This document shows, one piece after another, positions 1 to 6,010 of a DNA stretch of 6,297 nt; the stretch's first letter is position 1, and each line of letters opens with the position of its first letter. The notes below the pieces were generated by a model. The model was not told the origin of the DNA, ran no database searches, and was given only the letters and a program-made list of their open reading frames with translations. The stretch spans positions 1 through 6,297 of the forward strand of contig JAAZGM010000096.1 in assembly GCA_012511245.1 (NCBI GenBank), in the 5' to 3' direction. Origin of the DNA: Methanomicrobiales archaeon. GTDB taxonomy: Archaea; Halobacteriota; Methanomicrobia; Methanomicrobiales; Methanoculleaceae. A program made the position numbers and the translations under genes.

Positions 1-462
1 ATGAGCGTCGAGGAGGCGATCGACCACTTTGAGCATTTCCCGGCGATCCGGAACAAACTGGAGACCCTCTCACGTGTGGGGCTCGGCTACATCAAACTCG
101 GCCAGAGTTCCACCACCCTCTCGGGCGGCGAGGCGCAGCGGATCAAGCTGACCCGCGAGCTCGCAAAACGGGCTACAGGAAAGACGATCTACCTCCTCGA
201 CGAACCGACGACCGGGCTTCACTTCCACGACGTGAAGAACCTGATCGCCGTCCTCGACGACCTCGTCGCCCGGGGGAACACCATGGTCGTCATCGAGCAT
301 AACCTGGACGTCATCAAGTCGGCCGACCACATCATCGATCTCGGACCCGAGGGCGGGGACGCCGGCGGCGAGATCGTCGCGACGGGAACCCCCGAAGAGG
401 TCGCTCTGGTCGAAGGGAGCCACACGGGTGCGTTTCTAAAGGAGGTTCTCAAGACACCATGA
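1..462 (+). CDS. uvrA: UvrABC system protein A, C-terminal fragment (5' end outside window)
   Basis: This is the end of the second ABC ATPase module of UvrA, the damage-sensing ATPase of nucleotide excision repair that loads UvrB onto lesions. Visible in order are the ABC signature LSGGEAQRIKL (fragment residues 40-50), Walker B YLLDEPT (64-70) running into the D-loop TTGLH, the H-loop in VVIEHN (97-101), and the typical UvrA tail IIDLGPEGGDAGGEIVATG (111-129). UvrA proteins are normally about 940 residues, so roughly the first 780 lie upstream of the window. The ATG at base 1 is an internal methionine, not the start: the following VEEA...F segment is a conserved internal stretch of the family. 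The TGA stop (460-462) overlaps the uvrC ATG (459-461), implying one operon and translational coupling. Identity is very secure from the motifs and the neighbouring uvrC and uvrB. Confidence 0.97.
   Translation: MSVEEAIDHFEHFPAIRNKLETLSRVGLGYIKLGQSSTTLSGGEAQRIKLTRELAKRATGKTIYLLDEPTTGLHFHDVKNLIAVLDDLVARGNTMVVIEHNLDVIKSADHIIDLGPEGGDAGGEIVATGTPEEVALVEGSHTGAFLKEVLKTP
441..461 (+). promoter_or_regulatory. uvrC ribosome-binding site with unusually long spacing
   Basis: GGAGG at 441-445, preceded by AAA, is a strong match to the anti-Shine-Dalgarno end of 16S rRNA. It sits 13 bases before the uvrC ATG at 459, longer than the usual 5-9. No alternative ATG, GTG or TTG lies between it and 459 in the uvrC frame, so 459 remains the best start. 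The overlapping uvrA stop (ATGA) suggests that uvrC translation depends largely on ribosomes finishing uvrA, with this site helping to retain them; that role is inferred. Confidence 0.55.
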
Positions 463-2009
463 TCGATCCGTTGACACTACCGGCCGAGCCCGGGTGCTAC
501 CTCTTCTCCGACGACGAGGGAACCATCATCTACATCGGGAAGGCAAAGAACCTGAAACGGCGTGTATCGAGTTACTTCTCCCGTCACGACCTCGACCCCA
601 AGACCCGGATGCTCGTCGCCGCCATCGCCGGCCTCGACTTCATCGTCACCGATACCGAGGTCGAGGCGTTCATCCTCGAGAACACCCTGATCAAGAAGCA
701 CCAGCCGAAGTACAACATCGATCTCAAGGACTCGAAGAGTTACGCCTACATCCACGTCACCGATGAACCCTACCCGCGTATCCACGTCGCCCGTGGACCC
801 GACGGGAGCGGCCGTTACTACGGGCCGTTCGTCTCCGCACGGGAACGCGACGATCTCCTCCGGCTGTTGAAGTCCCTCTTCGGGCTCCGGTCATGCCGAC
901 GCCTCCCCCGGCGGGCGTGCCTTCGGGCGCATATCGGTTCGTGCAGCGCCCCCTGCACGGGGAGTATCGGCGAGGACGAATACCGGGAGCGGGTGAGAAG
1001 GGCGGAAGCCGTCCTGAAGGGCGATATCGCCGGGCTCATCCGGACGCTCCGCGACGATATGGCGGCGGCGGCAGGGCGGCAGGAGTACGAGCGGGCGATG
1101 GAGCTCCGCGACCAGATCACAGCCCTCGAGGGGCTCCGCGAACGCCAGCACGTTGACCGGCAGAAGACCTACAACGAGGATATCATCAACTACATCGCAA
1201 GCGAAGGAACCGTCAGTCTCATGCTCTTCAACGTCGACCGGGGGACGCTCGTCGGGAAGCACGAGTATACCTTCGACGAGACGGAGGGGTTCCTCGAGGA
1301 GTTCCTCGCCCGCTACTACGCAGACCACGAACCGCCACAGGAGGTTATCCTGCCCACGGTCGTGGACGACGCGGTCGCGGGCTACCTCTCCCACCTCCGG
1401 GGCGCGAAGGTCCGGGTGGTCGTGCCGCAACGGGGCGAGAAGAAGAACCTGCTCGATCTGGTCAGGAAGAACGTCGAGATCGCGTTCTTCGGCGACCGGC
1501 TCAAACTGGACGAACTCAAACGGCGCCTGCACCTCCCCGACCTTCCCATCGTGATCGAGTGCTTCGATATCTCCCACCTCTCTGGAACAGCGATGGTGGG
1601 TTCGATGGTCCAGTTCCGGTGGGGGAGGCCCGACAAACGAAACTACCGGCGGTTCAGGATACGGACGGTCGAGGGCATCGACGACTTCGCCGCCATCGCC
1701 GAGGTGGTCAGGCGACGCTACTCCCGGTTGCAGGAAGAAGGCAACGCACTTCCCGATCTGATCCTCGTCGACGGCGGGAAGGGGCAGCTTGCGGCGGCGG
1801 TCGGCGTCCTCGACGATCTCGGGATCAAAGTCCCGATCGCGGCGATCGCGGAACGCGAGGAGGAGATCTTTGTGCCGGCGTTCTCCCACCCCCTGCCGCT
1901 TGACCGGCATGAGAAGGCATCGCTCTTCCTCCAGGAGATCCGCGACGAGGCGCACCGGTTTGCGATAGCCTACCACAGGAACCTGCGAAGAAAGACGGTG
2001 ACACCATGA
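459..2009 (+). CDS. uvrC: UvrABC system protein C (excinuclease), short form lacking the C-terminal HhH domain
   Basis: UvrC makes the two incisions flanking a lesion marked by UvrB. The N-terminal GIY-YIG nuclease (3' incision) is at about residues 9-90: Y14, YIGKAKNLKRR (25-35) and E74 are the recognisable active-site elements. Four cysteines (146, 154, 162, 166; C-x7-C-x7-C-x3-C) match the family's Fe-S cluster motif. A UVR motif for pairing with UvrB lies at about 205-230. The RNase H-like domain (5' incision) covers about 250-510, with the expected acidic and histidine residues D370 (ECFDISH), D438 (VDGGKGQ) and H499 (DEAHRF). The protein stops at residue 516, just after AYHRNLRRK, whereas E. 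coli UvrC (610 aa) continues into a helix-hairpin-helix DNA-binding pair. No room exists for a frameshifted remnant, because uvrB starts at the overlapping ATG 2006. Start 459 overlaps the uvrA stop. Function is very likely intact, but DNA binding for the second cut may differ. Confidence 0.96.
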   Translation: MIDPLTLPAEPGCYLFSDDEGTIIYIGKAKNLKRRVSSYFSRHDLDPKTRMLVAAIAGLDFIVTDTEVEAFILENTLIKKHQPKYNIDLKDSKSYAYIHVTDEPYPRIHVARGPDGSGRYYGPFVSARERDDLLRLLKSLFGLRSCRRLPRRACLRAHIGSCSAPCTGSIGEDEYRERVRRAEAVLKGDIAGLIRTLRDDMAAAAGRQEYERAMELRDQITALEGLRERQHVDRQKTYNEDIINYIASEGTVSLMLFNVDRGTLVGKHEYTFDETEGFLEEFLARYYADHEPPQEVILPTVVDDAVAGYLSHLRGAKVRVVVPQRGEKKNLLDLVRKNVEIAFFGDRLKLDELKRRLHLPDLPIVIECFDISHLSGTAMVGSMVQFRWGRPDKRNYRRFRIRTVEGIDDFAAIAEVVRRRYSRLQEEGNALPDLILVDGGKGQLAAAVGVLDDLGIKVPIAAIAEREEEIFVPAFSHPLPLDRHEKASLFLQEIRDEAHRFAIAYHRNLRRKTVTP

Positions 2010-3934
2010 CGGCATTTCAACTGAAGGCGGAGTTCAAACCGACCGGATCGCAGCCCGACGCCATCAGGGAACTCACGGACGGGATAGCCCGGGGCGAGCG
2101 CTACCAGACCCTCCTCGGGGTCACGGGCTCGGGGAAGACGTTTTCGATAGCAAACGTCGTTGAGGATGTCCAGAAACCCACCCTTGTCGTTGCGCACAAT
2201 AAGACGCTTGCCGCCCAGCTCTACAACGAGTTCAAATCGTTCTTCCCCGAGAACCGGGTGGAGTACTTCGTCTCCTACTACGACTACTACCAGCCTGAGT
2301 CATATATCGCGAAGCGCGACCTCTACATCGAGAAAGACGCCCAGATCAACCCGAAGATCGAGCAGATGCGGCTTGCCACAACCGCATCCGTCCTCTCGCG
2401 CCCCGACACCCTCGTGGTCGCCTCGGTCTCCTGCATATACGGTCTCGGGAACCCCGCGAACTTCCAGGGGATGGGGTTTGAGGTGAAGGTCAGGGACAGG
2501 ATGCGGCGGGACGATATCATACGCCGTCTCATCGATATCCAGTTCGAGCGAAACGATATCGAGCTCGCGCCGGGCAGGTTCCGCGCGCGCGGCGACACCA
2601 TCGATATCATCCCGGGCTACTTCAACAACATCATCCGCATCGAGCTCTTCGGGGACGAGATCGATCGGATCAGTGAGATCGACCGGGTTTCAGGCCAGCG
2701 TCTTGAGACGATGGACTACTTCTTCGTCTACCCTGCCCGCCACTTCGTCGCTCCCGAGGAGGTGAAAGAGCGGGCGATAACCACCATCGAGCAGGAACTC
2801 GAAGAACGCCTCCCGGAACTCGGCATGCTTGAGGCGCACCGGCTCCGGCAGAGGACGCTCTACGACATCGATATGATCCGCGAGACCGGGACCTGCAAGG
2901 GGATCGAGAACTACTCCCGCCACTTCGACGGGCGGAAGGCCGGAGAGAAACCCTACTGCCTGCTGGACTACTTCCCCGAGGACTTCCTGATGGTGATCGA
3001 CGAGAGCCACCAGACCCTGCCCCAGGTCAGGGGGATGTACCGCGGCGACTACTCGCGGAAACAGTCGCTCGTGGATTACGGGTTCCGGCTCCCGTCGGCG
3101 TTCGATAACCGGCCGCTGAAGTTCGACGAGTTCTCGCGCTACATGCGAAACGTCATATTTGTCTCGGCGACACCGGGAGACTACGAACTGAAACGGTCGA
3201 CCGTCGCCGAGCAGATCATCCGGCCGACGGGGCTTGTCGATCCGGCGGTCGAGGTCCGGCCGATCGAGGGGCAGATACCGGACGTGATAGCGGAGATCCG
3301 GACGACGATCGACCGCGGCGACCGCATACTGCTGACGACCCTCACCAAACGGCTTGCCGAGGAGCTCTCGGAGTACCTGGCCGGAGAGGGGATCAAGACC
3401 CGTTACCTCCACTCCGAGATCGATACCCTTGAGCGGACGGAGATCATACGCCAGCTCCGTCTCGGGAAGTACGACGTCCTTGTGGGGATCAACCTCCTCC
3501 GGGAGGGGCTCGACATCCCGGAGGTCGGGTTTGTCGGGATCCTCGATGCCGACAAGGAAGGGTTCCTCCGCGATGCCCGGAGCCTCGTCCAGACGATCGG
3601 GCGGGCTGCCCGGAACGTGAACGCGAAGGTCGTGCTCTACGCGGACGTCATGACCGACTCGATCAAGAAGGCGATGGCCGAGACGGAGCGGCGGCGCACG
3701 ATGCAGCTTGCGTACAACGCCCGGCACGGCATCACGCCGCAGACGATCAAGAAACCGATCCGCGAGAAAGAGGTCGAGATCACCGATATCAAACATGTCC
3801 CGAAGTCCGAGATCCCGAACCTGATCATCGAGCTCGAGGCCGATATGCGGGAGGCGGCGGAACGGCTTGAGTTCGAGCGGGCGATAGCGCTCCGGGATAC
3901 GATCAAGAGGTTGCAGGAAGGAAAAGGGCGGTGA
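2006..3934 (+). CDS. uvrB: UvrABC system protein B (damage-verifying helicase-like subunit)
   Basis: UvrB is the central DNA-binding ATPase of nucleotide excision repair: loaded by UvrA, it verifies damage by inserting a beta-hairpin between the strands and then recruits UvrC. The 642-aa length is normal. Motifs in order are Walker A GVTGSGKT (38-45), the tyrosine-rich beta-hairpin YYDYYQPESYI (91-101), DESH motif II (332-335), VSATP motif III (386-390), GINLLREGLDIPEV motif V (494-507), QTIGRAARN motif VI (529-537), and a C-terminal UVR motif (about 603-638) that contacts the matching motif in UvrC. The ATG at 2006 overlaps the uvrC stop TGA (2007-2009). A GGTGA Shine-Dalgarno sequence at 1997-2001 ends 4 bases before it, supporting this start. 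It is the last gene of the operon as seen here; the next gene is convergent, with only 20 bp between the two stops and no clear terminator hairpin. Confidence 0.98.
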   Translation: MTAFQLKAEFKPTGSQPDAIRELTDGIARGERYQTLLGVTGSGKTFSIANVVEDVQKPTLVVAHNKTLAAQLYNEFKSFFPENRVEYFVSYYDYYQPESYIAKRDLYIEKDAQINPKIEQMRLATTASVLSRPDTLVVASVSCIYGLGNPANFQGMGFEVKVRDRMRRDDIIRRLIDIQFERNDIELAPGRFRARGDTIDIIPGYFNNIIRIELFGDEIDRISEIDRVSGQRLETMDYFFVYPARHFVAPEEVKERAITTIEQELEERLPELGMLEAHRLRQRTLYDIDMIRETGTCKGIENYSRHFDGRKAGEKPYCLLDYFPEDFLMVIDESHQTLPQVRGMYRGDYSRKQSLVDYGFRLPSAFDNRPLKFDEFSRYMRNVIFVSATPGDYELKRSTVAEQIIRPTGLVDPAVEVRPIEGQIPDVIAEIRTTIDRGDRILLTTLTKRLAEELSEYLAGEGIKTRYLHSEIDTLERTEIIRQLRLGKYDVLVGINLLREGLDIPEVGFVGILDADKEGFLRDARSLVQTIGRAARNVNAKVVLYADVMTDSIKKAMAETERRRTMQLAYNARHGITPQTIKKPIREKEVEITDIKHVPKSEIPNLIIELEADMREAAERLEFERAIALRDTIKRLQEGKGR

Positions 3935-3954
3935 GGAGGAGTATCCCCCCTCTC

Positions 3955-4176
3955 TTATGCCCCGGCCGGCGCATCCGTCGGGCACGCCTCCCCGTCCTCG
4001 GGGAGGATGATCCAGAGCAGGATGTAGATGATAACGCCGGGGAAGACGCTCGTGAACACGCTGAGGACGATCCAGATCACCCGGATGAGGTTCGGATCGA
4101 CCTCGAAGTATTCTCCGATACCGGCGCATACGCCTGCGATCCACCGGTCGGTCGTTGAACGGGTCAGCTTCTTCAT
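3955..4176 (-). CDS. PspC-domain small membrane protein
   Basis: A 73-residue protein consisting almost entirely of a PspC domain: basic N-terminus MKKLTRSTTDR, the hallmark RWIAGVCAGIGEYFEVDPNL (11-30), then a hydrophobic stretch of about residues 31-58 broken by F-P-G, giving one long or two short membrane segments ending in LLWIILPE, and a short polar tail. PspC of enterobacteria works in the phage-shock response to membrane stress; stand-alone PspC proteins in archaea and many bacteria have no settled function, so only the family is assigned. The ATG at 4176 is chosen because AGGAG lies 5 bases upstream. An in-frame ATG at 4197 would add seven residues but lacks such a site. The gene follows recQ by 54 bp on the same strand and may be co-transcribed with it, though no functional link is evident. 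Confidence 0.88.
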   Translation of the reverse strand: MKKLTRSTTDRWIAGVCAGIGEYFEVDPNLIRVIWIVLSVFTSVFPGVIIYILLWIILPEDGEACPTDAPAGA

Positions 4177-4181
4177 GGTAA

Positions 4182-4186
4182 CTCCT
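4182..4186 (-). promoter_or_regulatory. Shine-Dalgarno site deciding the PspC gene start
   Basis: Read on the - strand, AGGAG is followed by TTACC and then ATG, a 5-base spacing. It favours the start at 4176 over the upstream in-frame ATG at 4197, whose own upstream sequence has no comparable match. Confidence 0.7.
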
Positions 4187-4225
4187 GAAATGTCCATTCT
4201 ACCGCCGAAGAGATAGGTGTTTCCC

Positions 4226-4238
4226 CCGGTTCAACCGG
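4226..4238. repeat. Short perfect inverted repeat over the recQ stop codon
   Basis: CCGGTT (4226-4231) and AACCGG (4233-4238) are perfect inverted copies around one base, overlapping the recQ TGA (4231-4233). As a folded RNA it could form only a four-pair stem with a five-base loop and it has no U-run after it, so it is a poor candidate for a terminator. It may be chance in GC-rich DNA. Confidence 0.3.
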
Positions 4239-5529
4239 ATGCGGGGTTCGCGCGATCGCGCCCGGGGTGGTCGATTTCGGGGCGGTTCTTCCTGCGATCC
4301 CGTGCGGCCGGGACACAGGCGTCGCAACCGCCGCAGGGTTCCTTGAAACGCTCCCCGAAGTACTCGAGGAGCGCCTTCCTCCGGCACCCCGCCGCGGTGC
4401 AGTAATCGACCATGCTCTGGAGTTTCGAGCGTGCAATCTCGCGCTGGAACTCGGACGGAAGGTCGCGGTCGATGAGGGACCTGAGGCGCCGTGCATCGTC
4501 GTCGCCATACAAGAGGATGCAGTCGCTCTCGCCGCCGTCCCTCCCCGCCCGGCCGCTCTCCTGGTAGTAGGCCTCAAGCGTCTTCGGCATATCGTAGTGG
4601 ACGACGAACCGCACATCCGGTTTGTCGATCCCCATGCCGAACGCGCTCGTCGCACAGACGATCCCGACCTTCCCGCCGATGAACCGGTCCTGCGCCTCCG
4701 CCCGGGCGGCCGCCGTCATGCCGGCATGGTAGGGGAGCGCCGGGATGCCCCCGGCACGGAGCCGTGCTGCAAGCGTCTCAGCCCCATCCCGGGTTCCGAC
4801 GTAGACGATCCCGGCCTCACCCTTCCGGCCCCGGAGGAAGGTATGGAGCCGTTCGTATGCGTCCTCCTCTTTCGGGAGAACGGTGTAGCGGAGGTTCGTG
4901 CGGTTGAAACTCCCGACGTAGACCGAAGGGTTCACGAGATTGAGCTGGCGGGCGATGTCGTCGCGGACATCGGGCGTCGCGGTCGCCGTCAGGGCAACCA
5001 TCGGCACGCCGGGGAACCGTTCCTTGAGCACCGCAAGCGACCGATATTCCGGCCGGAACTGGTGTCCCCACATCGATATGCAGTGCGCCTCATCGACCGC
5101 GATCAGCGTGACGGGCATGGATGCGATCCGCTGGAGAAAATCGTCGCTGACCGCTTTTTCCGGCGAGACATAGAGGATCTGGATCAGGCCTTCGTCCATC
5201 TCCGAGAGGATCCGCCGCGTCGCCGTGTAGGAACAGGCGGAGTTCAGCGCTTCAGCGCCGATCCCGCGTGCCTGCAAGTCGTCGACCTGATCCTTCATCA
5301 ACGCGATGAGGGGGGATATCACCAGCGTGATACCGTCGCCGATGATCGCCGGAACCTGGTAACAGAGTGATTTGCCGCCTCCGGTCGCGAGCACGGCAAG
5401 GACGTCGCGCCCATCGAGGAGATCGCGGATGATCTCCTGCTGGTAGGGGTTGAATGCAGAATGCCCGAAGTAGCGCTGCAGAATCAGGTGCAGGCGATCC
5501 ATCGATAGATATGGGGGTTCCACCGGCAT
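4231..5529 (-). CDS. recQ: RecQ-family ATP-dependent DNA helicase, short form
   Basis: A 3'-5' superfamily 2 DNA helicase of the RecQ family, acting in recombination and repair of stalled forks. Motifs in order: motif 0 region FGHSAFNPYQQEII (21-34), Walker A TGGGKS (49-54), DEAH box (146-149), the RecQ aromatic-rich loop CISMWGHQFRPEY (150-162), TATAT motif III (181-185), motif V CATSAFGMGIDKPDV (292-306), and motif VI QESGRAGRDG (323-332). Four cysteines, C382, C399, C402 and C405 (CRRKALLEYFGE...PCGGCDAC), match the zinc-binding subdomain. The protein then ends with a charged tail at 432 aa; E. coli RecQ (609 aa) continues into a winged-helix and an HRDC domain, both absent here. The 54 bp to the next gene leaves no space for a remnant. 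The start is uncertain: ATG 5529 is the longest, ATG 5502 would remove nine residues without touching the helicase core, and neither has a clear ribosome-binding site, so a leaderless transcript is possible. I see no convincing TATA box in 5530-5580. Confidence 0.95.
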   Translation of the reverse strand: MPVEPPYLSMDRLHLILQRYFGHSAFNPYQQEIIRDLLDGRDVLAVLATGGGKSLCYQVPAIIGDGITLVISPLIALMKDQVDDLQARGIGAEALNSACSYTATRRILSEMDEGLIQILYVSPEKAVSDDFLQRIASMPVTLIAVDEAHCISMWGHQFRPEYRSLAVLKERFPGVPMVALTATATPDVRDDIARQLNLVNPSVYVGSFNRTNLRYTVLPKEEDAYERLHTFLRGRKGEAGIVYVGTRDGAETLAARLRAGGIPALPYHAGMTAAARAEAQDRFIGGKVGIVCATSAFGMGIDKPDVRFVVHYDMPKTLEAYYQESGRAGRDGGESDCILLYGDDDARRLRSLIDRDLPSEFQREIARSKLQSMVDYCTAAGCRRKALLEYFGERFKEPCGGCDACVPAARDRRKNRPEIDHPGRDRANPASG

Positions 5530-5580
5530 AGTATCTTCGACCCGGAGATCCGGCGGAATCAGGTTAATCTGCGGGGGTGA

Positions 5581-5597
5581 AGAGGGGAGTGCCCTCT
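5581..5597. repeat. Small stem-loop at the left edge of repeat copy A
   Basis: AGAGGG (5581-5586) pairs with CCCTCT (5592-5597) around the loop GAGTG. It sits shortly before direct repeat copy A, in the same relative place as the much stronger hairpin at 5983-6008 before copy B, so the two may be diverged versions of one boundary element. Confidence 0.5.
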
Positions 5598-5605
5598 CTA
5601 CACGG

Positions 5606-5697
5606 TCTTGATCGCATATGGCTCTATCAACAGTCCCTCACCCCTGTCTTTAACCCCTGTCTCTGTCATGCAAAACTCCTCCCGGAGCCCCCTACCC
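5606..5697. repeat. Direct repeat copy A (92-bp block)
   Basis: Aligned base for base with 6011-6102, this block matches at 84 of 92 positions (differences at 5609, 5616, 5621, 5627, 5658, 5682, 5690 and 5695), about 91% identity with no gap. Weaker similarity continues to about 5748 (shared CCTCCGG and GGGGCAGT), but copy B has lost, or copy A gained, about 30 bases there. On the - strand the block contains GGAGG, then TTTTGC after a short overlap, then ATG at 5669, opening a 23-codon frame (MTETGVKDRGEGLL...) that ends at 5598. I do not recognise the family. Confidence 0.9.
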
Positions 5698-5702
5698 CAC
5701 CC

Positions 5703-5745
5703 GCGCCTCCGGCGCTCCTCCCCCGCCCCCTCCGGGGGCAGGGGC
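5703..5745. repeat. Two adjacent GC-rich stem-loops sharing a TCC/GGA loop
   Basis: GCGCC-TCC-GGCGC (5703-5715) and GCCCCC-TCC-GGGGGC (5725-5739) are perfect stems with the same three-base loop. The second can lengthen outward to about 5720-5744 past one mismatch. The shared CCTCCGG centre also occurs at 6101-6107 at the same end of repeat copy B, so these hairpins probably belong to the repeat element. Confidence 0.6.
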
Positions 5746-5751
5746 AGTGCG

Positions 5752-5765
5752 TGGCGATATCCACC
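5752..5765 (+). repeat. Left arm of a 14-bp perfect inverted repeat flanking the tandem array
   Basis: TGGCGATATCCACC here is the exact reverse complement of GGTGGATATCGCCA at 5952-5965. Weaker inverted similarity continues inward (GTGTATGGGG at 5774-5783 against CCCCATGCAG at 5935-5944, 8 of 10). The arms enclose the whole 13-bp array. I see no matching target-site duplication outside them. Confidence 0.75.
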
Positions 5766-5785
5766 GGAAAGCCGTGTATGGGGGA

Positions 5786-5914
5786 GTGATGAGGAAAAGT
5801 GATGGGAAAAGTGATGGGGAAAAGTGAGGCGGGAAAGTGAGGCGGGAAAGTGAGGCGGGAAAGTGAGGCGGGAAAGTGAGGCGGGAAAGTGAGGCGGGAA
5901 AGTGAGGCGGAGAA
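5786..5914 (+). repeat. 13-bp tandem repeat array (about 10 units)
   Basis: Six perfect consecutive copies of GTGAGGCGGGAAA occupy 5824-5901. They are preceded by three degenerate units (5786-5798, 5799-5810 of 12 bp, 5811-5823) with the form GTGATG-G-rich-AAAA, and followed by one degenerate unit (5902-5914, GTGAGGCGGAGAA). Perfect units in the middle and diverged ones at the edges are typical of an array that expands and contracts by slippage. Eleven of 13 bases in the unit are purines on the + strand. On the - strand no frame of the unit contains a stop, which explains the long open frame through it. The spacing has no resemblance to CRISPR, since there are no spacers. Confidence 0.95.
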
Positions 5915-5951
5915 CCGTTCTCTTCCGGTATCTCCCCATGCAGTGGACCGT

Positions 5952-5965
5952 GGTGGATATCGCCA
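5952..5965 (-). repeat. Right arm of the 14-bp perfect inverted repeat
   Basis: GGTGGATATCGCCA is the exact reverse complement of 5752-5765. The pair spans 214 bp (5752-5965) and encloses the tandem array, giving the outline of a miniature inverted-repeat element or of a very large stem. Confidence 0.75.
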
Positions 5966-5982
5966 TTGGGGGTGGGGCCGAC

Positions 5983-6008
5983 GGGGAGGGGGCGCATGCC
6001 CCCTCCCC
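5983..6008. repeat. Strong GC hairpin, 11-bp perfect stem with GCAT loop
   Basis: GGGGAGGGGGC (5983-5993) and GCCCCCTCCCC (5998-6008) are perfect inverted copies around GCAT. It lies just before direct repeat copy B. Read on the - strand it is about 110 bases past the stop of the gene on the right and could impede transcription, but no T-run follows on either strand, so a terminator role is only possible. Confidence 0.75.
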
Positions 6009-6010
6009 TG

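Noticed and set aside
1..3. ATG at base 1 as the start of a small ABC protein
   Set aside because: The sequence continues conserved internal UvrA sequence and lacks a Walker A motif, so it is the truncated end of uvrA.
891..2015. A 374-codon open frame antisense to uvrC
   Set aside because: Same reasoning: it is a composition shadow of the GC-rich uvrC codons, with no recognisable domain.
2690..4144. A 484-codon open frame antisense to uvrB
   Set aside because: It is rich in Arg, Pro and Asp, resembles no family I know, and lies opposite an unmistakable uvrB; such shadow frames are common in GC-rich DNA.
4250..4261. 12-bp palindrome GCGCGATCGCGC
   Set aside because: It lies inside the recQ coding end and is explained by the codons of the charged tail in GC-rich DNA.
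4267..5370. A 367-codon open frame antisense to recQ
   Set aside because: It lies wholly opposite the conserved RecQ motifs and has a shadow-like composition.
5703..5745. CsrA-type binding sites from GGA in hairpin loops on the - strand
   Set aside because: CsrA regulation is bacterial and the context looks archaeal; GC-rich hairpins with a GGA loop are not specific enough.
5786..5914. CRISPR array
   Set aside because: Units are only 13 bp and directly adjoining, with no spacers, and no cas genes are in view.
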